Below, one piece after another: positions 1 to 10,440 of a stretch of DNA of 64,000 nucleotides. This stretch comes from Ursus arctos. Its lineage: Eukaryota > Chordata > Mammalia > Carnivora > Ursidae. Both the position numbers and the translations under genes were made by a program. The first letter of the stretch is position 1. Each line of letters opens with the position of its first letter. Where the stretch lies: NCBI RefSeq assembly GCF_023065955.2, contig NW_026622997.1, positions 18,270,001 to 18,334,000 of the forward strand, in the 5' to 3' direction. The notes below the pieces were generated by a model. It was not told where the DNA came from, did not search any database, and worked only from the letters and a program-made list of their open reading frames with translations.

Positions 1-1860
1 TCTTGCTCTCTCCCAGCAAGCCCCGTGTCTGTGGGACGTACCATGTCTTTAACATGCATGCATTTGAAAGGACCAGATGAAAGCCGCTTCCGTGAGCTGG
101 CCTAATTGGACAGAATTGCGGTGGCGAGGTAAGGGGTGGGCCTCATCAGGGAGAGGGGGGCGAGCACACAAGGGAGGGGCATTCTAGAAGGACACTGGCT
201 CTTTTTGATGAAAACGTGGGCCTCCCTACAGTCATTCCTCTTCAGCGGCTGCCTCGCAGATGGACCCTCTAATTGAATTTTCCTACAGGCCTGGGGGAGG
301 GAGTCATTCCAGGCCCGGAGAGCAATTGAAGTGAATCGAATAGCTTCAGTTTCTTTTTATCAGGAGTTGAAGGGGCAGGTGGGGTGTGTGTCAGGCTTTG
401 TGCTTCTGTCCTCTGCCCACCATCCTCTACTATGCAATTCACCTGATTTTTCACCCCCTTTTTAAAAATCCCCACTCAGGGTTATTTTGCTACGTTCTGG
501 CCTTGGCCACTAGGGTCAACTTGGAGGAAGATGAGTTGGACACACAGGGCTGTGCGTGATTCCACCGGATTCAGCAACGCTTGACAGGGCAGCTGCTCTC
601 TGCCTAGGCCTGTGTTCTGCTCCGAAGGAGACCGTGACACGTTCACTGTGTGCCTTCTGAGAACGGAGCCTCGATCGGGGACAATGCTCTTACAAGAAGA
701 GCAAAAAGCAAACCAAAACAGAGCCCAGATAAACAAAGCCACGTGAAGAATAACAAAAGCCAGCACGAAGTTCTCAACCGAATAGGTGAGAGCCGGAAAT
801 ATGTGGGCAGGGTGACCGGAAGGCCTCCCTGGAGGTCGGAGGTGTCGTGGGACATTTAATTTGGACAGTAGCCTGTAGGTTGGCTGGTGGAAAAAATAAT
901 AATAATAATCCATGTCTAGAAGGCAGTGCACCTCTCTGCCCAGGGAACACTCAGGAGAAGAGAAGAAAAAGAGGCCCCCATTCTGCGCCCCTTGTGAAAA
1001 CAGGGTGCTGTGTCTGTGACCAGGATTCTGCTGCGTGGGCCTCAGATGCCAGAGTTTTGAGTGCGATTCTCAGCAACGCCGTGAGGAAGCCTGGCTGTCT
1101 GCCCACCCACCTCTTTGGTCATCTGTATAGACCTTCCTGAGGTGGGGAATTTGGCAGCGGAGAGGGAAGGGAAGCATGTTAGCACAACAATCTTGCATTG
1201 GTTCGGTTTTTCCTCAGTGTTTGCTAAGCCTGCCGACCCTATTTCTGACTGTTTGTTAAAGTCCGGAGATACGAAGTCAAATATCACATGGCCCCTGAGG
1301 CTTAGGGCGGGGGAGAGCTGTGTAGGCACGTTGAATTCTGTTAAGGAGTATTTTGTGGCGAGAAGTGTTCGTTGTGGGGCAAAGAGGAGTTACAGGATGT
1401 AGCAGGTGAGGGACCAGCATCGGCTGTCTCTGTGTGGTAGAAATCCCCGGATGCAAACATTCTAAACAAAGGGGAAGGGTACAAGCTCTTCATGTTGGCC
1501 CTTCGTGGCAGCCACATGAAGGAGGCCAAGTGGCCCTCCTCGGATTAATCCAAACCACTCTCTGATGCTCAGGGGTGGTGACCTTCGGGGTGGTGACCTA
1601 AGCTGTTGGGGGGATATGGGGTGACCAGGAGAGAAGAGACCACTGCTGTTTTTTACAAGAGGGAGGTTTGGATGGAAAGAGAAAGAAGGCTACTCTGGGA
1701 GGCTCGCTACCAGCAACGACGCAGAGGGGCAGTGAGAAGGGATGTGGAGAGAGCGGACCGCCTACGTGGGCGAAGGAACGCGTCCGTAAGGAATGAGCAG
1801 ATGTCTAGGCAGGTGAAGAAGAACCATGGAGGCAGATCCTCACCTGCATGAGGAATTTGG
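1..1860. other. Unique non-coding stretch
   Basis: No repeat family or exon is recognised. It holds a short AAT tract near 893-910 and a purine-rich part around 1610-1850. The open frames here have no recognisable domains. An A-rich run at about 1873-1892 closes the stretch. Confidence 0.5.
893..910. repeat. (AAT)n microsatellite
   Basis: An A-run is followed by about five tandem AAT units. Confidence 0.8.
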
Positions 1861-1984
1861 CTACTCCTTCAGAAAGAAAAAAAAAAAAAGAAAACAAAAG
1901 CAAATATAGTAACTTTCATCAAGTTCCCACTATTGCCAGATATTTCCGTCTTGATTTTTATCCTTGTCAACATTGCTTTCAAGG

Positions 1985-2160
1985 TCCTCATGGAATCCTT
2001 ACGTAACTGTCACAAAGTAGTCAATATTCTCCATGGTAGAGAGGGAAACATCGAGGTGCCAGCAGTACGTGTCACACACCTAGGGTCGCACAGCGTGTGG
2101 GTGGAGCTGAGAGTCACACACCGCCTCTCGCGTCACAGCTGCCTCCCGGGACAGGTAGCA
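1985..2160 (+). repeat. MIR SINE, diverged
   Basis: It follows the MIR core order: a cut-down form of the GAGGAAACTGAGGCACAGAG block, then a GTCACACACC/GTCGCACAGC block like the MIR motif GGTCACACAGCTAG. Strongly diverged. It is an ancient tRNA-derived SINE relic with no expected coding role. Confidence 0.45.
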
Positions 2161-2494
2161 GGAGAACGGGGTCACGGCCCCCATCCTCTTGAACATTCCC
2201 TCCGGCAGTCCAGGAATTTTTTTTCAATCCTCAAGACCTTTCTCAGCAAAGGCTGGCTCAAGTCCCCTGCTGAGAGCTCCCCGGGGGCCCCGGAGAGGCC
2301 ATCCCAACCCATGGTACCAACCACACAGGGGTGGGCAGTGCCTGGGTAGGTGGGCACCAGCAGGAAGGTGGGCGAAGCCTTCCAGACAGCCTTCGGGCCA
2401 CTGTTTTAACCAACAGGCCTCAGCTCAGGCAAACCTGGAAGGCCAGCCTGTCCCAGTCTCTTCCTAACGATGGGTCCCATGTAACGGTCTATCA
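2161..2494. other. Unique stretch between two MIRs
   Basis: Moderately GC-rich, with no recognised repeat and no credible exon. Confidence 0.45.
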
Positions 2495-2670
2495 TGCAGC
2501 TGCTGGCTTAGGCACTTCACACGCATTCTTTCAATTACTTCTCGCACCAGCCCTCGAGGGTAGGAGGGATCCCTCTGGTTTGGCATGTGAGGAAAGGGCA
2601 GCTCTGAGAAGGGGTCGAGCGAGGAGTCAAAAGCCAGTTTGGATTCCCACGATGGTGCTCTTGCCCCTCG
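2495..2670 (+). repeat. MIR SINE
   Basis: The order is GGCACTTCACACGCATT, then a CTCGCACCAGCCCTCGAGGG block matching the MIR TCACAACAACCCTATGAGG region, then a TGTGAGGAAAGGGCAGC block matching the GATGAGGAAACTGAGGC region. This is colinear with MIR on the plus strand. Confidence 0.55.
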
Positions 2671-3110
2671 CCAATGCAGCTTTTCCAGCCGCCATGCCTG
2701 CCAGAGTCTTAGAGTTGAGACTCAGTAAATGCCTTTTTCGAGATCAGCCCACGCCCCCCACTGCTAGTCCCCTGTGTTGCCTCCTCTATTTAAAAAACCA
2801 GCACAGAAACCTTCAGCGAAGGCAAGGATGCGTGAGGAGTATACGTGCTAACGGGAGAAGCAGTGTTAGAGGAAGCGTTAGAAGAGCAGTTGCTTGGCCA
2901 GATTCTGGTGTGTGCGGGCTCCCAGGACCCCACGCAGCCACCCAGAGGAGACGGGATCCAGTTCCTCCTTCACCCCCAGGGACCACCTACCCAGGATCAC
3001 AGACTCGGCCTCACATGGCAACGCTTGGAAACAGAGGATTGATGATATATAAGCTACCATTCGTTGCCAGCCTCTGTGCCCAGCACGTCACATGTAAGGG
3101 GGGGATGAGA
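2671..3110. other. Unique stretch before MER20
   Basis: No recognised repeat. A 287-residue open frame spans 2331-3194 but runs through MIR and MER20 sequence, so it is not called a gene. Confidence 0.45.
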
Positions 3111-3118
3111 TTTCAAAG

Positions 3119-3329
3119 CAGTTTCTCAACCTCGGCACTACTGCCACTTTGTGCCAGATCATTTTTTCTTGTGGGGCGGTCCTGTGCATTTTAAGATGCC
3201 CAGCAGCACCTCTGGCCTCTACCCACCAGACGCCAGCAGCATCCCTCCCATTTAGGACAACCAAAAATGTCTCCGGACGTTGCCAAGTGTCCTCTGGGTG
3301 ACAAAATCGCCCCAGGTTGAGAAGCACCA
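3119..3329 (-). mobile_element. MER20 (hAT-Charlie non-autonomous DNA transposon)
   Basis: In reverse orientation this matches the MER20 layout from end to end. The left end is CAGTTTCTCAACCTCGG. The middle includes CTCTACCCACCAGACGCCAG and CCAAAAATGTCTCC. The right end is CCCCAGGTTGAGAAGCACCA. It is flanked by a perfect 8-bp target duplication TTTCAAAG (3111-3118 and 3330-3337), as expected for hAT transposition. Length of about 211 bp is close to full length (about 219 bp). The family is known to have supplied endometrial enhancers in placental mammals; whether this copy does is unknown. Confidence 0.92.
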
Positions 3330-3337
3330 TTTCAAAG

Positions 3338-3639
3338 CATAAACAGATGTGCCTCTAACTTGATTGCGTGGGACCCCGTGCTTCTAGTTCCCATCGGCTT
3401 TGACTCAGGTCATCCCGAGCTGTCCTGAACAGCTGCTTGGAGCTCTGAAGGACAGGGTCACGCCTGCAAGGTGACCCTCCGTAGAGCCGATGCATAACAA
3501 TGTGAGCCCCATTAATGAAGGACCCAAATCCAGAATTAATTGCTCCCAAACCCCTGGGCCTCAGGTTCTCTGGGTTGATTTGCTTGGGAACAGCTGCTGG
3601 TAGACAGAAAACCCTGGAAGAACTCTTTGTCAAATGCTG
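3338..3639. other. Unique stretch after MER20
   Basis: It includes an AT-richer patch around 3500-3550 with ATTAATG and AATTAATTG motifs. No repeat or exon is recognised. Confidence 0.4.
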
Positions 3640-3765
3640 CCTGGCCACTGATGGGACGTGCGGTGTTGCAAAGTGACTCAACGTGCCTCTCAGTTCAGTT
3701 TTCTTGTCTGTAAAGCCAGGATGGGTCCTCAGGAGTATTAAACAGAGCGCTAAGGATGCAGCTCC
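3640..3765 (-). repeat. MIR SINE
   Basis: In reverse orientation, TCAGTTTTCTTGTCTGTAAA and a later GGAGTATTAAACAGAGCG block match the MIR tail-to-head order. Confidence 0.5.
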
Positions 3766-5127
3766 CACGCCTGTGTAGACACATAGGAGTCTTCCTATGT
3801 CTAAACTGCCTTCGCCCTCACTTGTATCTCACGAGACAAAGACAGGATTTTATGTGGAAGAAAAACCAGTGAGGGGCGTACCACGGATTCCATCAAAGGC
3901 AGCCCGTGTGATGAATGGGCGGTTGTATTTCCTTCCAAGCATGACGTTCGGGCTTGGCACAATGCAACTCCTTTGTGCATCTCAGAGTAATCTCTCTTTG
4001 ACCATGTGCTCAGACCTGTTGGATCAAAACGGCCGTAGGAGCCTTCGCGAGAAAAGGCGTGGGCCCCTCTGCAGGTGTCTGCTGTCCGATAAGCTTGTCA
4101 GCAGAGGCTTTTCTGTGCCTGGCTCGTCTGTCAGAGGTACAGGTGTGCCTGGGCTCAGCTTACACTCCTGAGTCGGGGTCATGGTTGCCAGGACGGACGA
4201 GTTTCGCCCAGAGATGGAAGCTTTTATCACCCGGAATAGCAACCTACGGCAGCCTGGAGGCCACAGGGGTAAATGCATAGGTTTCTTTCGGCCCTGCAGC
4301 TGAAAACCAAGAGCCGATGCCCCCAAAGAGATCGCATTGCTGTCTTCGATGCCGAACCAGGTTGGGGCAGCTCTTGGTTAAGCTGCAGGCCAGGGAGTGA
4401 AAAGAACCAGGGAGTGGCTGGTGGCTCCGCAGTAGGGTTCCGTGTCTCCGAAGCTATGACGAAACAAAGCCTAGCTCACACCAGCGCTGGAAATCCAGTC
4501 CTGGACAGCCTCTGCTCTTCTAGTCTTCTTGGGCGGACATGTGTTTCCCTGAATATCTTCAGGGACAGAGAGAGAGGGGGAGAGTGAGGGAGAGAGAGAA
4601 GGAATGGAATAGGTGAAGACGACCTGAAAATCCTTCTAATATTTGCAAGTCAACAAATCGTTTTGATGGAAAAGGAAGGGAAATTTTCTGGGCAAATTGG
4701 AATTTGAGGGGTGATTCCGATTTCACTTATTCCCTTCCTTGTTCTCTCTTCAAGTCAGCGGGGGCCTCCGGAAGTGGCCAGAAAGTGTTCTGTATATAGC
4801 CGCTTGCTTCTGCCGTGGTCCGGGGGGCAGAGCTGTTGGAGTGCTCGCCCCACGAGCCACGGAGTGAGCACCTCAGAACCAGCCTGCCATCCCGGGGCTT
4901 GCTCTGCAAAGCTTGTGGAAATTGCATAATCTGAACAGAGACTCAGCTGGGATAATGAGGACAAACTTCAGCTAAGCACGTGACAAAAGCACTCCTAGCA
5001 CAAAAGGATGCCTCCTGGGACAGTGGGTGGTGAAGTATATCAAAAGGCAAGAGTGGAAAATAAAAACTTTGGTGCTCCCCGAGAAAACAATGACGTGCTC
5101 CAGAGCTCAGCTGAATGTCATGCAATG
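3766..5127. other. Unique stretch
   Basis: No transposon is recognised apart from a GA-rich simple tract at about 4563-4602. There are no credible exons. Confidence 0.5.
4563..4602. repeat. (GA)n-rich low complexity
   Basis: A run of GAGAGAGAGGGGGAGAG type sequence. Confidence 0.75.
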
Positions 5128-5227
5128 ACGAAGAGCACAGACTTCAGAGTCAGCCCTGGTTTCGAATCCTAGCTAGCTCCCTCACCTCTACTGGTCCTCC
5201 CGTCTCTGCATCGGTCAAAATGGAATC
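5128..5227 (-). repeat. MIR SINE, left part (split by LTR)
   Basis: The order GAGCACAGACTTCAGAGTCA, CTGGTTTCGAATCCTAGCT, then a remnant of the TCTGTAAAATGGGGATAAT block is MIR in reverse. The match breaks at about 5228, where an LTR starts, and resumes at 5680. The MIR was therefore in place before the LTR inserted. Confidence 0.8.
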
Positions 5228-5679
5228 TATAGTAGTTTCCTAGGGCTGCTGTAACAAGCTAGCACAAATCTGGTGGCTCAGAACCACAGGAAGGTATTGT
5301 CTCGAAGTTCTGGAGGCTAGAAATCTAAGACCCAAGGCGTCAGCAGGGCCCTGCTCCCTCTGAGGCTCGGGGGGAAGATCCTTCCTTGTCTTCCAGCTTC
5401 TGGTCTTGGCCAGAAGTCCTTGATGTTCCTTGGCTCATAGAGGCATTACCCCAGCGTCCGCCTCTGTCCTCATGTGGCATTCTGCCTGGGTCTGTGTCCT
5501 TATCTCCTCTTCTTATAAGGACACCAGCCATTGGATTTAGGGCCCTCTTAATCCAGTATGATCTCATCCTGAGGAATTACCTCTGCAAAGACCCCCTTTC
5601 CAAATAAGGTCACATTCCCAGATACTTAGGATTAGGACTCCACTATATCTCTGGGGGAGACAAAATTCAACCCACAGCA
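5228..5679 (-). mobile_element. Solo LTR of an ERVL-MaLR element, nested in MIR
   Basis: In reverse orientation it starts at TAGTTTCCTAGGGCTGCTGT and ends at AAATTCAACCCACAGCA. Internal landmarks are TTCTGGAGGCTAG, TTCTTATAAGGACACCAG and CCAAATAAGGTCACATTC. Length of about 450 bp fits one LTR, and I see no internal retroviral sequence, so it is probably a solo LTR left by recombination. It splits a MIR. The exact MaLR subfamily is not certain. Confidence 0.8.
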
Positions 5680-5765
5680 GTACCCCCATGAGTCTGTTGG
5701 GAGGATTAAATGGGAAAATGGGAGAAGAGCTTCGACCAGCACCTGGCACAGTGTAATGCAAACTA
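5680..5765 (-). repeat. MIR SINE, right part (split by LTR)
   Basis: GTTGGGAGGATTAAATG and CAGCACCTGGCACAGTG continue the MIR begun at 5128 on the far side of the LTR. Confidence 0.8.
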
Positions 5766-5799
5766 TCAATTATATGATTTCGAAACTGTACAACAAGCT

Positions 5800-5955
5800 A
5801 ATGACAGTGGCTATTATTGTCCTTCTTTGATGGAAGAAGAAACCAGAAATGGGGGTTAGGGAAATAGGCCAAAGGCCACAGCGTTAAGGTGATGGCGGAG
5901 TCGGAGTGAGTGACTCCAGAACCCCTGTATTTCTCACTTTAGTCCTCTGCTTGGC
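5800..5955 (+). repeat. MIR SINE
   Basis: TATTATTGTCC, then GAAGAAACCAGAAATGGGGG, GGCCAAAGGCCACAG and a CTCCAGAACCC block follow the MIR plus-strand order. Confidence 0.7.
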
Positions 5956-6310
5956 TTTCTATCCTAATCTAGTTGCTTCTATCCTTACCCTTTTTCTATT
6001 GTAATCCAGTTCTTTTTATCCTTACAGGTTCTTTCCTTGTAAGACTCACTCTCCAACCCTTGGAGTTTTCTACTTGACCCCTCAAAACTGATTAACTACT
6101 TTAGAACCCCAAATTAAAAAGCACTCAGCTAGCATAGTAGCGATTCCTGCATTCAGCAGAGAGCTTTTAAGCCTTTAACTATGCTAAGTATGACGCTAGA
6201 TTTAAATGCCAAGTATCACGCTTAGGTTTAGGACCGGAATGTAGATTGTGACATGGACCTTCCTTTATGTCAAGAGTTTGCAGATGATGTAGCTCCAGAA
6301 TTCGCCATTT
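5956..6310. other. Unique stretch
   Basis: Pyrimidine-rich at the start, then AT-rich. No repeat family or exon is recognised. Confidence 0.4.
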
Positions 6311-6444
6311 ATAAACAGATTTACAATGTGCCAGCTACTGTTCTGAGTGCTTTAACAAATATTAATGCATGTGATCCCCCTAATAACTCTGTGAAGGAGG
6401 TACTGGTTTAGTCCCATTTTACGGATTAGAATATGTAGGCACAG
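6311..6444 (+). repeat. MIR SINE, left part (split by Can-SINE)
   Basis: GTGCCAGCTACTGTTCTGAG, CCCCCTAATAACTCTGTGAA and GTCCCATTTTACGG are clear MIR blocks. The match continues at 6656 beyond the inserted Can-SINE. Confidence 0.85.
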
Positions 6445-6655
6445 GGGCGCCTGGGTGGCACAGCGGTTAAGCGTCTGCCTTCGGCTCAGGGCATGATCCC
6501 GGTGTTCTGGGATCAAGCCCCACATCAGGCTTCTCCGCTATGAGCCTGCTTCTTCCTCTGCCACTCCCCCTGCTTGTGTTCCCTCTCTCGCTGGCTGTCT
6601 CTATCTCTGTTGAATAAATACATTTTAAAAAAATCTTTAAAAAAAAAAAAAGAAA
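6445..6655 (+). mobile_element. Can-SINE (SINEC, ursid-type), full length
   Basis: A tRNA-derived head (GGGCGCCTGGGTGGCACAG), a body with CCGCTATGAGCCTGCTTC, and a tail of AATAAATA plus a long A-run. It is flanked by a perfect 12-bp target duplication ATGTAGGCACAG (6433-6444 and 6656-6667). The duplicated target lies inside a MIR, so the order of insertion is certain. Non-autonomous and mobilised by L1 machinery. Confidence 0.95.
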
Positions 6656-6770
6656 ATGTAGGCACAGAAAGGCTAGGATCATAGAGGTGGAATGTGCCAG
6701 AATGTTCCAGAACTGGAACTTGACCTGGGTAGTCTGCCATTGGGACCCAGAATCGGTGCTTTTAGGTGGT
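6656..6770 (+). repeat. MIR SINE, right part (split by Can-SINE)
   Basis: After the second copy of the target duplication, sequence matching the 3' half of MIR continues (GGAACTTGACCTGGGTAGTC and following). Confidence 0.75.
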
Positions 6771-6794
6771 GTATCCCACGTGGAGTGGATCCCT

Positions 6795-6905
6795 TGGACA
6801 TTAAGGTTATTTTTAATATTTTAGCATTAGAGACAATGCTACAATAGACATTCTTAAGCTAAATCTTTGCACACATCTTGGACTATTTCTTTGTAGGAGA
6901 CTCTC
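6795..6905 (-). mobile_element. L1M fragment, antisense
   Basis: ACAATGCTACAATAGACATT and AAATCTTTGCACACATCTTG are reverse-strand landmarks of the old L1 3' region (TGCTATAATAAACATT type). Confidence 0.55.
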
Positions 6906-6994
6906 ATTGTGCCCAAGAGTAGGCGTGTTATGAAGTCTTTGGTACATAACATCAAATTTCAAGAAGGAGGGAAGGAGTTCTTGGGAAGTGAAAA

Positions 6995-7260
6995 TGTGAT
7001 AAGCAAAAGCATGAAATGGAAAAGCATGGGGGTATATCTGCAAAATAGCAAACACTCCAATCTGAATGGAATGTAAAGCGCCTGAAGATGGGAAATTGAG
7101 GAGCTGCCTCTAACGTGGTCTGGAGCCAGCCTGTGGAGGGCTTTGAAGGCCACACTGCAGAATTTGGATTTTGTCAGCAGCACTCAGAAACCAGCATACA
7201 TTTTTGAACTGGGGAGGGAAATGATCAGATTCTGTCTCAAAGCATCCCAAGGAAGATTTC
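6995..7260 (-). repeat. L2 LINE fragment, antisense
   Basis: GGCTTTGAAGGCCACACTGC, AATTTGGATTTTGTCAGCAG and GGAAATGATCAGATTCTG correspond to the reverse of an L2 block (GGCCTACAAGGCC, CCAAAGTCC). Diverged but in the right order. Confidence 0.55.
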
Positions 7261-7310
7261 CTCTGTCTCCCAAAAGAGAAGTCATTCATCACAATTGCTT
7301 TAGTGCAGAT

Positions 7311-7343
7311 GGGTTGGGTGGGGGATGATGTGGGGGTGGGGAG
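7311..7343 (+). other. G-quadruplex-prone tract
   Basis: Five G-runs of three or more (at 7311, 7316, 7320, 7332 and 7338), separated by loops of 1-7 bases. Confidence 0.5.
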
Positions 7344-7429
7344 CAATGTCTATTTTGCTTATTTTTTTTTTTAACACGGTGCATTCTTGAAATCCTGTAC
7401 TTTAACATCCAGAAAAAGTTAGGGAATAA

Positions 7430-7615
7430 TAAAATAAATTAATGATATACAATAATTGTAATTATATATTATATTTTATATTATTTATTTATATAATGTA
7501 ATATAATTACAAAAATATATAATGTAATGTTATATATTATATAAGATAGAATGGGTTAATGCATGATTATGTATTATGATATATTAATATTTTATCATAA
7601 CATAAAAAATAATAT
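7430..7615. repeat. AT-rich low-complexity tract
   Basis: A near-pure run of A and T with TATATTATATTTTATATT-like blocks over about 185 bp. It lies just before antisense L1 sequence and could be a decayed simple repeat. It may also bind nuclear matrix, which is inference only. Confidence 0.85.
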
Positions 7616-8660
7616 AAAGGATAACCACCCATCTGACTCTGGAGTTTATCATCCCGATGTTTTTTTTAATACTATTTACTACACATGTAAGTTATATGAG
7701 CAATAGATAATGAGCAATAGGTAGAGAATTGCCTATTTTATTTTTATTTTTGCAAATTGCCAATTTTAAAATTTCATATAAATGGAATCATACTGCATGC
7801 ATTTTACTGTAATTTGATTCCTCATTCACCATGAGGCTTTTTTTGTATTCGTCCTTATCAATCCAAGTGGTTCTAGGTCATCTATTTTTGTTACTGTTGC
7901 AGAGCTTTACATCGCAGGCATAAACCCCGATTCATTTTTTCCCTTCTTGACGGACATTTAGATCATTCTGAATTTTTTTTTTTCCCAAACAACCCAGTCC
8001 TGACATTTCTTCGTGCCTTCTCGTGTACCTTGCCAAGTGGGAAGGCTTTCTCAATCAGGGTTCCTCCTCTGAACCACAGAACACAGAAGACAATAGCGAT
8101 GACGATTTTCTCGAGTTCCCATGGATGGTATGTAACTAGCGCCATTCTAGACGCATTAAACGAGAAGTTAATTCATTTCACACAATGATGTCTCAGGACA
8201 TTAGGGCTTAATTCTCTGCATAAATGGTTGAAGACTGCTGGGATCTATCTTAGGAGTGGAATTGCTGCTGAGTTCGTACAATTTCAATTTCACTTGATGG
8301 TGCCAAATTGCTCTTCAAAGTGGTTGTACCAATTTATACTCACACCAACAATGTAAGGGACCCGTTGCTCCATTCCACCGCCAACAAATCGTACAGTTGG
8401 GGTTTTTTTATGCTTTTATGCTGAAGGGAGCACAATGGTATCTCAGTGTTTCAAACTTGCATTTCCATGCTTACTTGTAAGGAAAAGCTTTCTTTTTTTT
8501 TTCATAGTGTCATGGACTATGTGGGTTTTCCCCTTTGTGGATTTCCTGTCCATTTCTCAAAGAGATTGTCTTTTTTTTTTCTGTCAATTTCTAGGCGCTC
8601 TTTACATAGTCTGATAGTAATCCTTCGCTGGTGATATGCATTGTGGCAAATATTAATTAA
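7616..8660 (-). mobile_element. L1ME-type LINE 3' part, antisense
   Basis: Reverse-strand landmarks appear in order: ATGGAATCATACTGCATGC (7783), a GACGGACATTTAGATCATTC block (7950), TCTTAGGAGTGGAATTGCTG (8249), GCCAAATTGCTCTTCAAAGT (8304), CATTTCTCAAAGAGATTGTC and CTCTTTACATAGTCTGATAG (8600). This is the order expected for L1 3' sequence read on the minus strand. Positions about 7985-8200 do not match and may be an insertion. Confidence 0.75.
7985..8200. other. Unassigned insert in L1
   Basis: The L1 order breaks after a T-run at about 7972-7983 and resumes near 8200. The intervening sequence contains TCTCAATCAGGGTTCCTCC, which resembles termini of some old DNA transposons, but I cannot name it. 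Confidence 0.35.
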
Positions 8661-8769
8661 AGTAATCCTTTATGACGAATTTAAGAGGTTCTGAGTCCTG
8701 TTTTAAGGCTAATGGAGGACAAAAAGAGAGGTTTCCCAGAGGGATGGCCAACGTATGAGTAACAATTCT

Positions 8770-8935
8770 TTCATTCAATAGGCAAACATCACCAGACTTC
8801 TGTGGATTAGACTGGGGGTGGGGAGGGCAGAGGGAAGGTCTGGGAAGAGAGAAATAAACAAGACAGGTGTCTGCCTTTCAGGGATTTGCAATCTTGAGGA
8901 GGAAGCAGACAAGTAAACATTTAAATTCTGTTACA
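8770..8935 (+). repeat. Ancient mammalian-wide repeat-like segment (unnamed)
   Basis: TTCATTCAATAGGCAAACAT, AATAAACAAGACAGGTGTC and AGCAGACAAGTAAACA resemble a common old mammalian repeat with the theme of a statement such as CAGACAAGTAAAC after TGGAGCTTACA. Similar segments occur near 43130, 50965, 52855 and 63640. Family name not certain. Confidence 0.35.
8814..8834 (+). other. G-quadruplex-prone tract
   Basis: G5-T-G4-A-G3-CAGA-G3, giving four G-runs with very short loops. Confidence 0.5.
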
Positions 8936-9569
8936 ACCCCATTAGCTCCATCGTGGTTAGCAAAATAGCCTTACCGTTTCTTACCAACGGTGATGTCACT
9001 TTAGGGGAAAAAGGATAAAATGTTTCTCCTGGTCTGCATCACCTGATTGTGTGAAGAAGTCTAGGGAAAGCGTCTCTCCTGAGTGGCAGGTCCCGTTTTC
9101 CGGTGGGGCACAGTGTGGTGGGTGCAGGGGTGTGGCCATACCTGGCATCCTCCAGGGTTAACACACCTGGCAGGACCAAAGACCTCCTTAAAATTACATT
9201 CCCTCAAGTACCTACATGTTCTTTGTTCCCCTCACACTTCTGTAAACAAGGCTCTGTGCTCCTGTTCCTATCAAGCTGCTCCCTGCAACTGTGGAGAAAG
9301 ACTGTCACAACAGCACTTGTCAGGGACGGCAGCGGAGCAAGCCGTGACAGCTGGTGGCACGAGGAGCCCGTGCATCTGCTTTTCTCTCTCTGCCAGGCCT
9401 CCCTGAATAATGTGAGGTCTTGTGTACATAAGAATGATGCTATTGGTCTGCCAACAGTGGGCCCCAAGCTCTGCACGTTTTTTAAATAGCTGGGGGGTTG
9501 CATGGACACTGGTTCACTCCTGCACAGTCACCTCATTCTCCCTGGGATCCAGGGAGCACATTTGCACTT

Positions 9570-9740
9570 GGTTGTAAGTGCAAAGAGCCCGGAGTCCTTA
9601 TCAGAACAGGGGTTTCAGTGGCCGCCCTGTCACATACTAGCTGGGTGGCTGCGGGGGAGTCATTAAGCCTTTCTGAATCTCTTTCTTCCCACGTAAACCG
9701 GAAAAACAATGCCTGCCCTGTTTCAATATACACATATAAA
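9570..9740 (-). repeat. MIR SINE
   Basis: GTCACATACTAGCTGGGTGG, GAGTCATTAAGCCTTTCTGA and TCTTTCTTCCCACGTAAACC follow the reverse MIR order. Confidence 0.6.
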
Positions 9741-10294
9741 ATTACTTTTGAAGTTGATCTGTGAAGCAAATAAGAGGAAATAAAATTCTTTGCAAAGAGA
9801 GGGCACCACTGGGCTTGACTGCAGAAGGCACGGTTCTAAGGGGTCCATCATTTGCATCTCATAGCTTCTGAGCCCTCCCTCTCTGCAGCCCAACCCAAAT
9901 GGGCACAAACTCTTTTCCTTGGCCAGCCGATGCACTCAACCATAATGGACGGAATCCAGGAAAACAGAATGCTCTTCAAGTACGTAGAATCATGGACGGT
10001 TACATCCACAGGGCCTTCCCATCATCTGTGGGATGACCGGATGGGTTAAATCAATGGCTTCCAAAGGTTCTGTTCACGTACTTCTAGCACGAAAGCATTA
10101 TTCAACACACCCTCCCCGTACGTGCATATTTATTCATTTATAAACAGCCGATGTATTCTACTCGGCTAACATAGAATGTGCATTATAAAAACACACACAT
10201 AATTAGACATTTTACAAGTACACAGGAAGTTCTAATATTTTCTTCCTGTACCCACGGTGGGTCCTTTTGATCATGCCTTGAGAGTGTATGCAAG
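9741..10294. other. Unique stretch
   Basis: No named repeat. An AT-rich part lies around 10120-10240. Confidence 0.4.
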
Positions 10295-10440
10295 TGACTT
10301 TGGAATCCACCGGACAAATGAGGAGAGCTGAGGCCCAGAGACACAAAGCAACTTGCTCAAAGCCACACAGCTAGTGTGATCCTGGAATTCGCCCTCTATC
10401 ACGAATCACTTCAGTGATTCTCACATTCATCCCGCTGTGT
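10295..10440 (+). repeat. MIR SINE
   Basis: AGCTGAGGCCCAGAGACAC, GCAACTTGCTCAAAGCCACA and CAGCTAGTG are the MIR core. Confidence 0.7.

Larger units (their letters stand above)
8661..9569. other. Mostly unique stretch
   Basis: It contains one ancient repeat-like part (8770-8935) with a G-quadruplex motif. Otherwise no recognised repeat and no credible exon. Confidence 0.45.

Noticed and set aside
2331..3194. Longest open frame (287 residues, plus)
   Set aside because: It runs through a MIR and a MER20 in one frame and shows no domain. Chance openness in GC-rich DNA.
6445..6520. tRNA-like heads of SINEs as tRNA genes
   Set aside because: All are tRNA-derived SINE heads with target duplications and A-tails, not functional tRNA genes.
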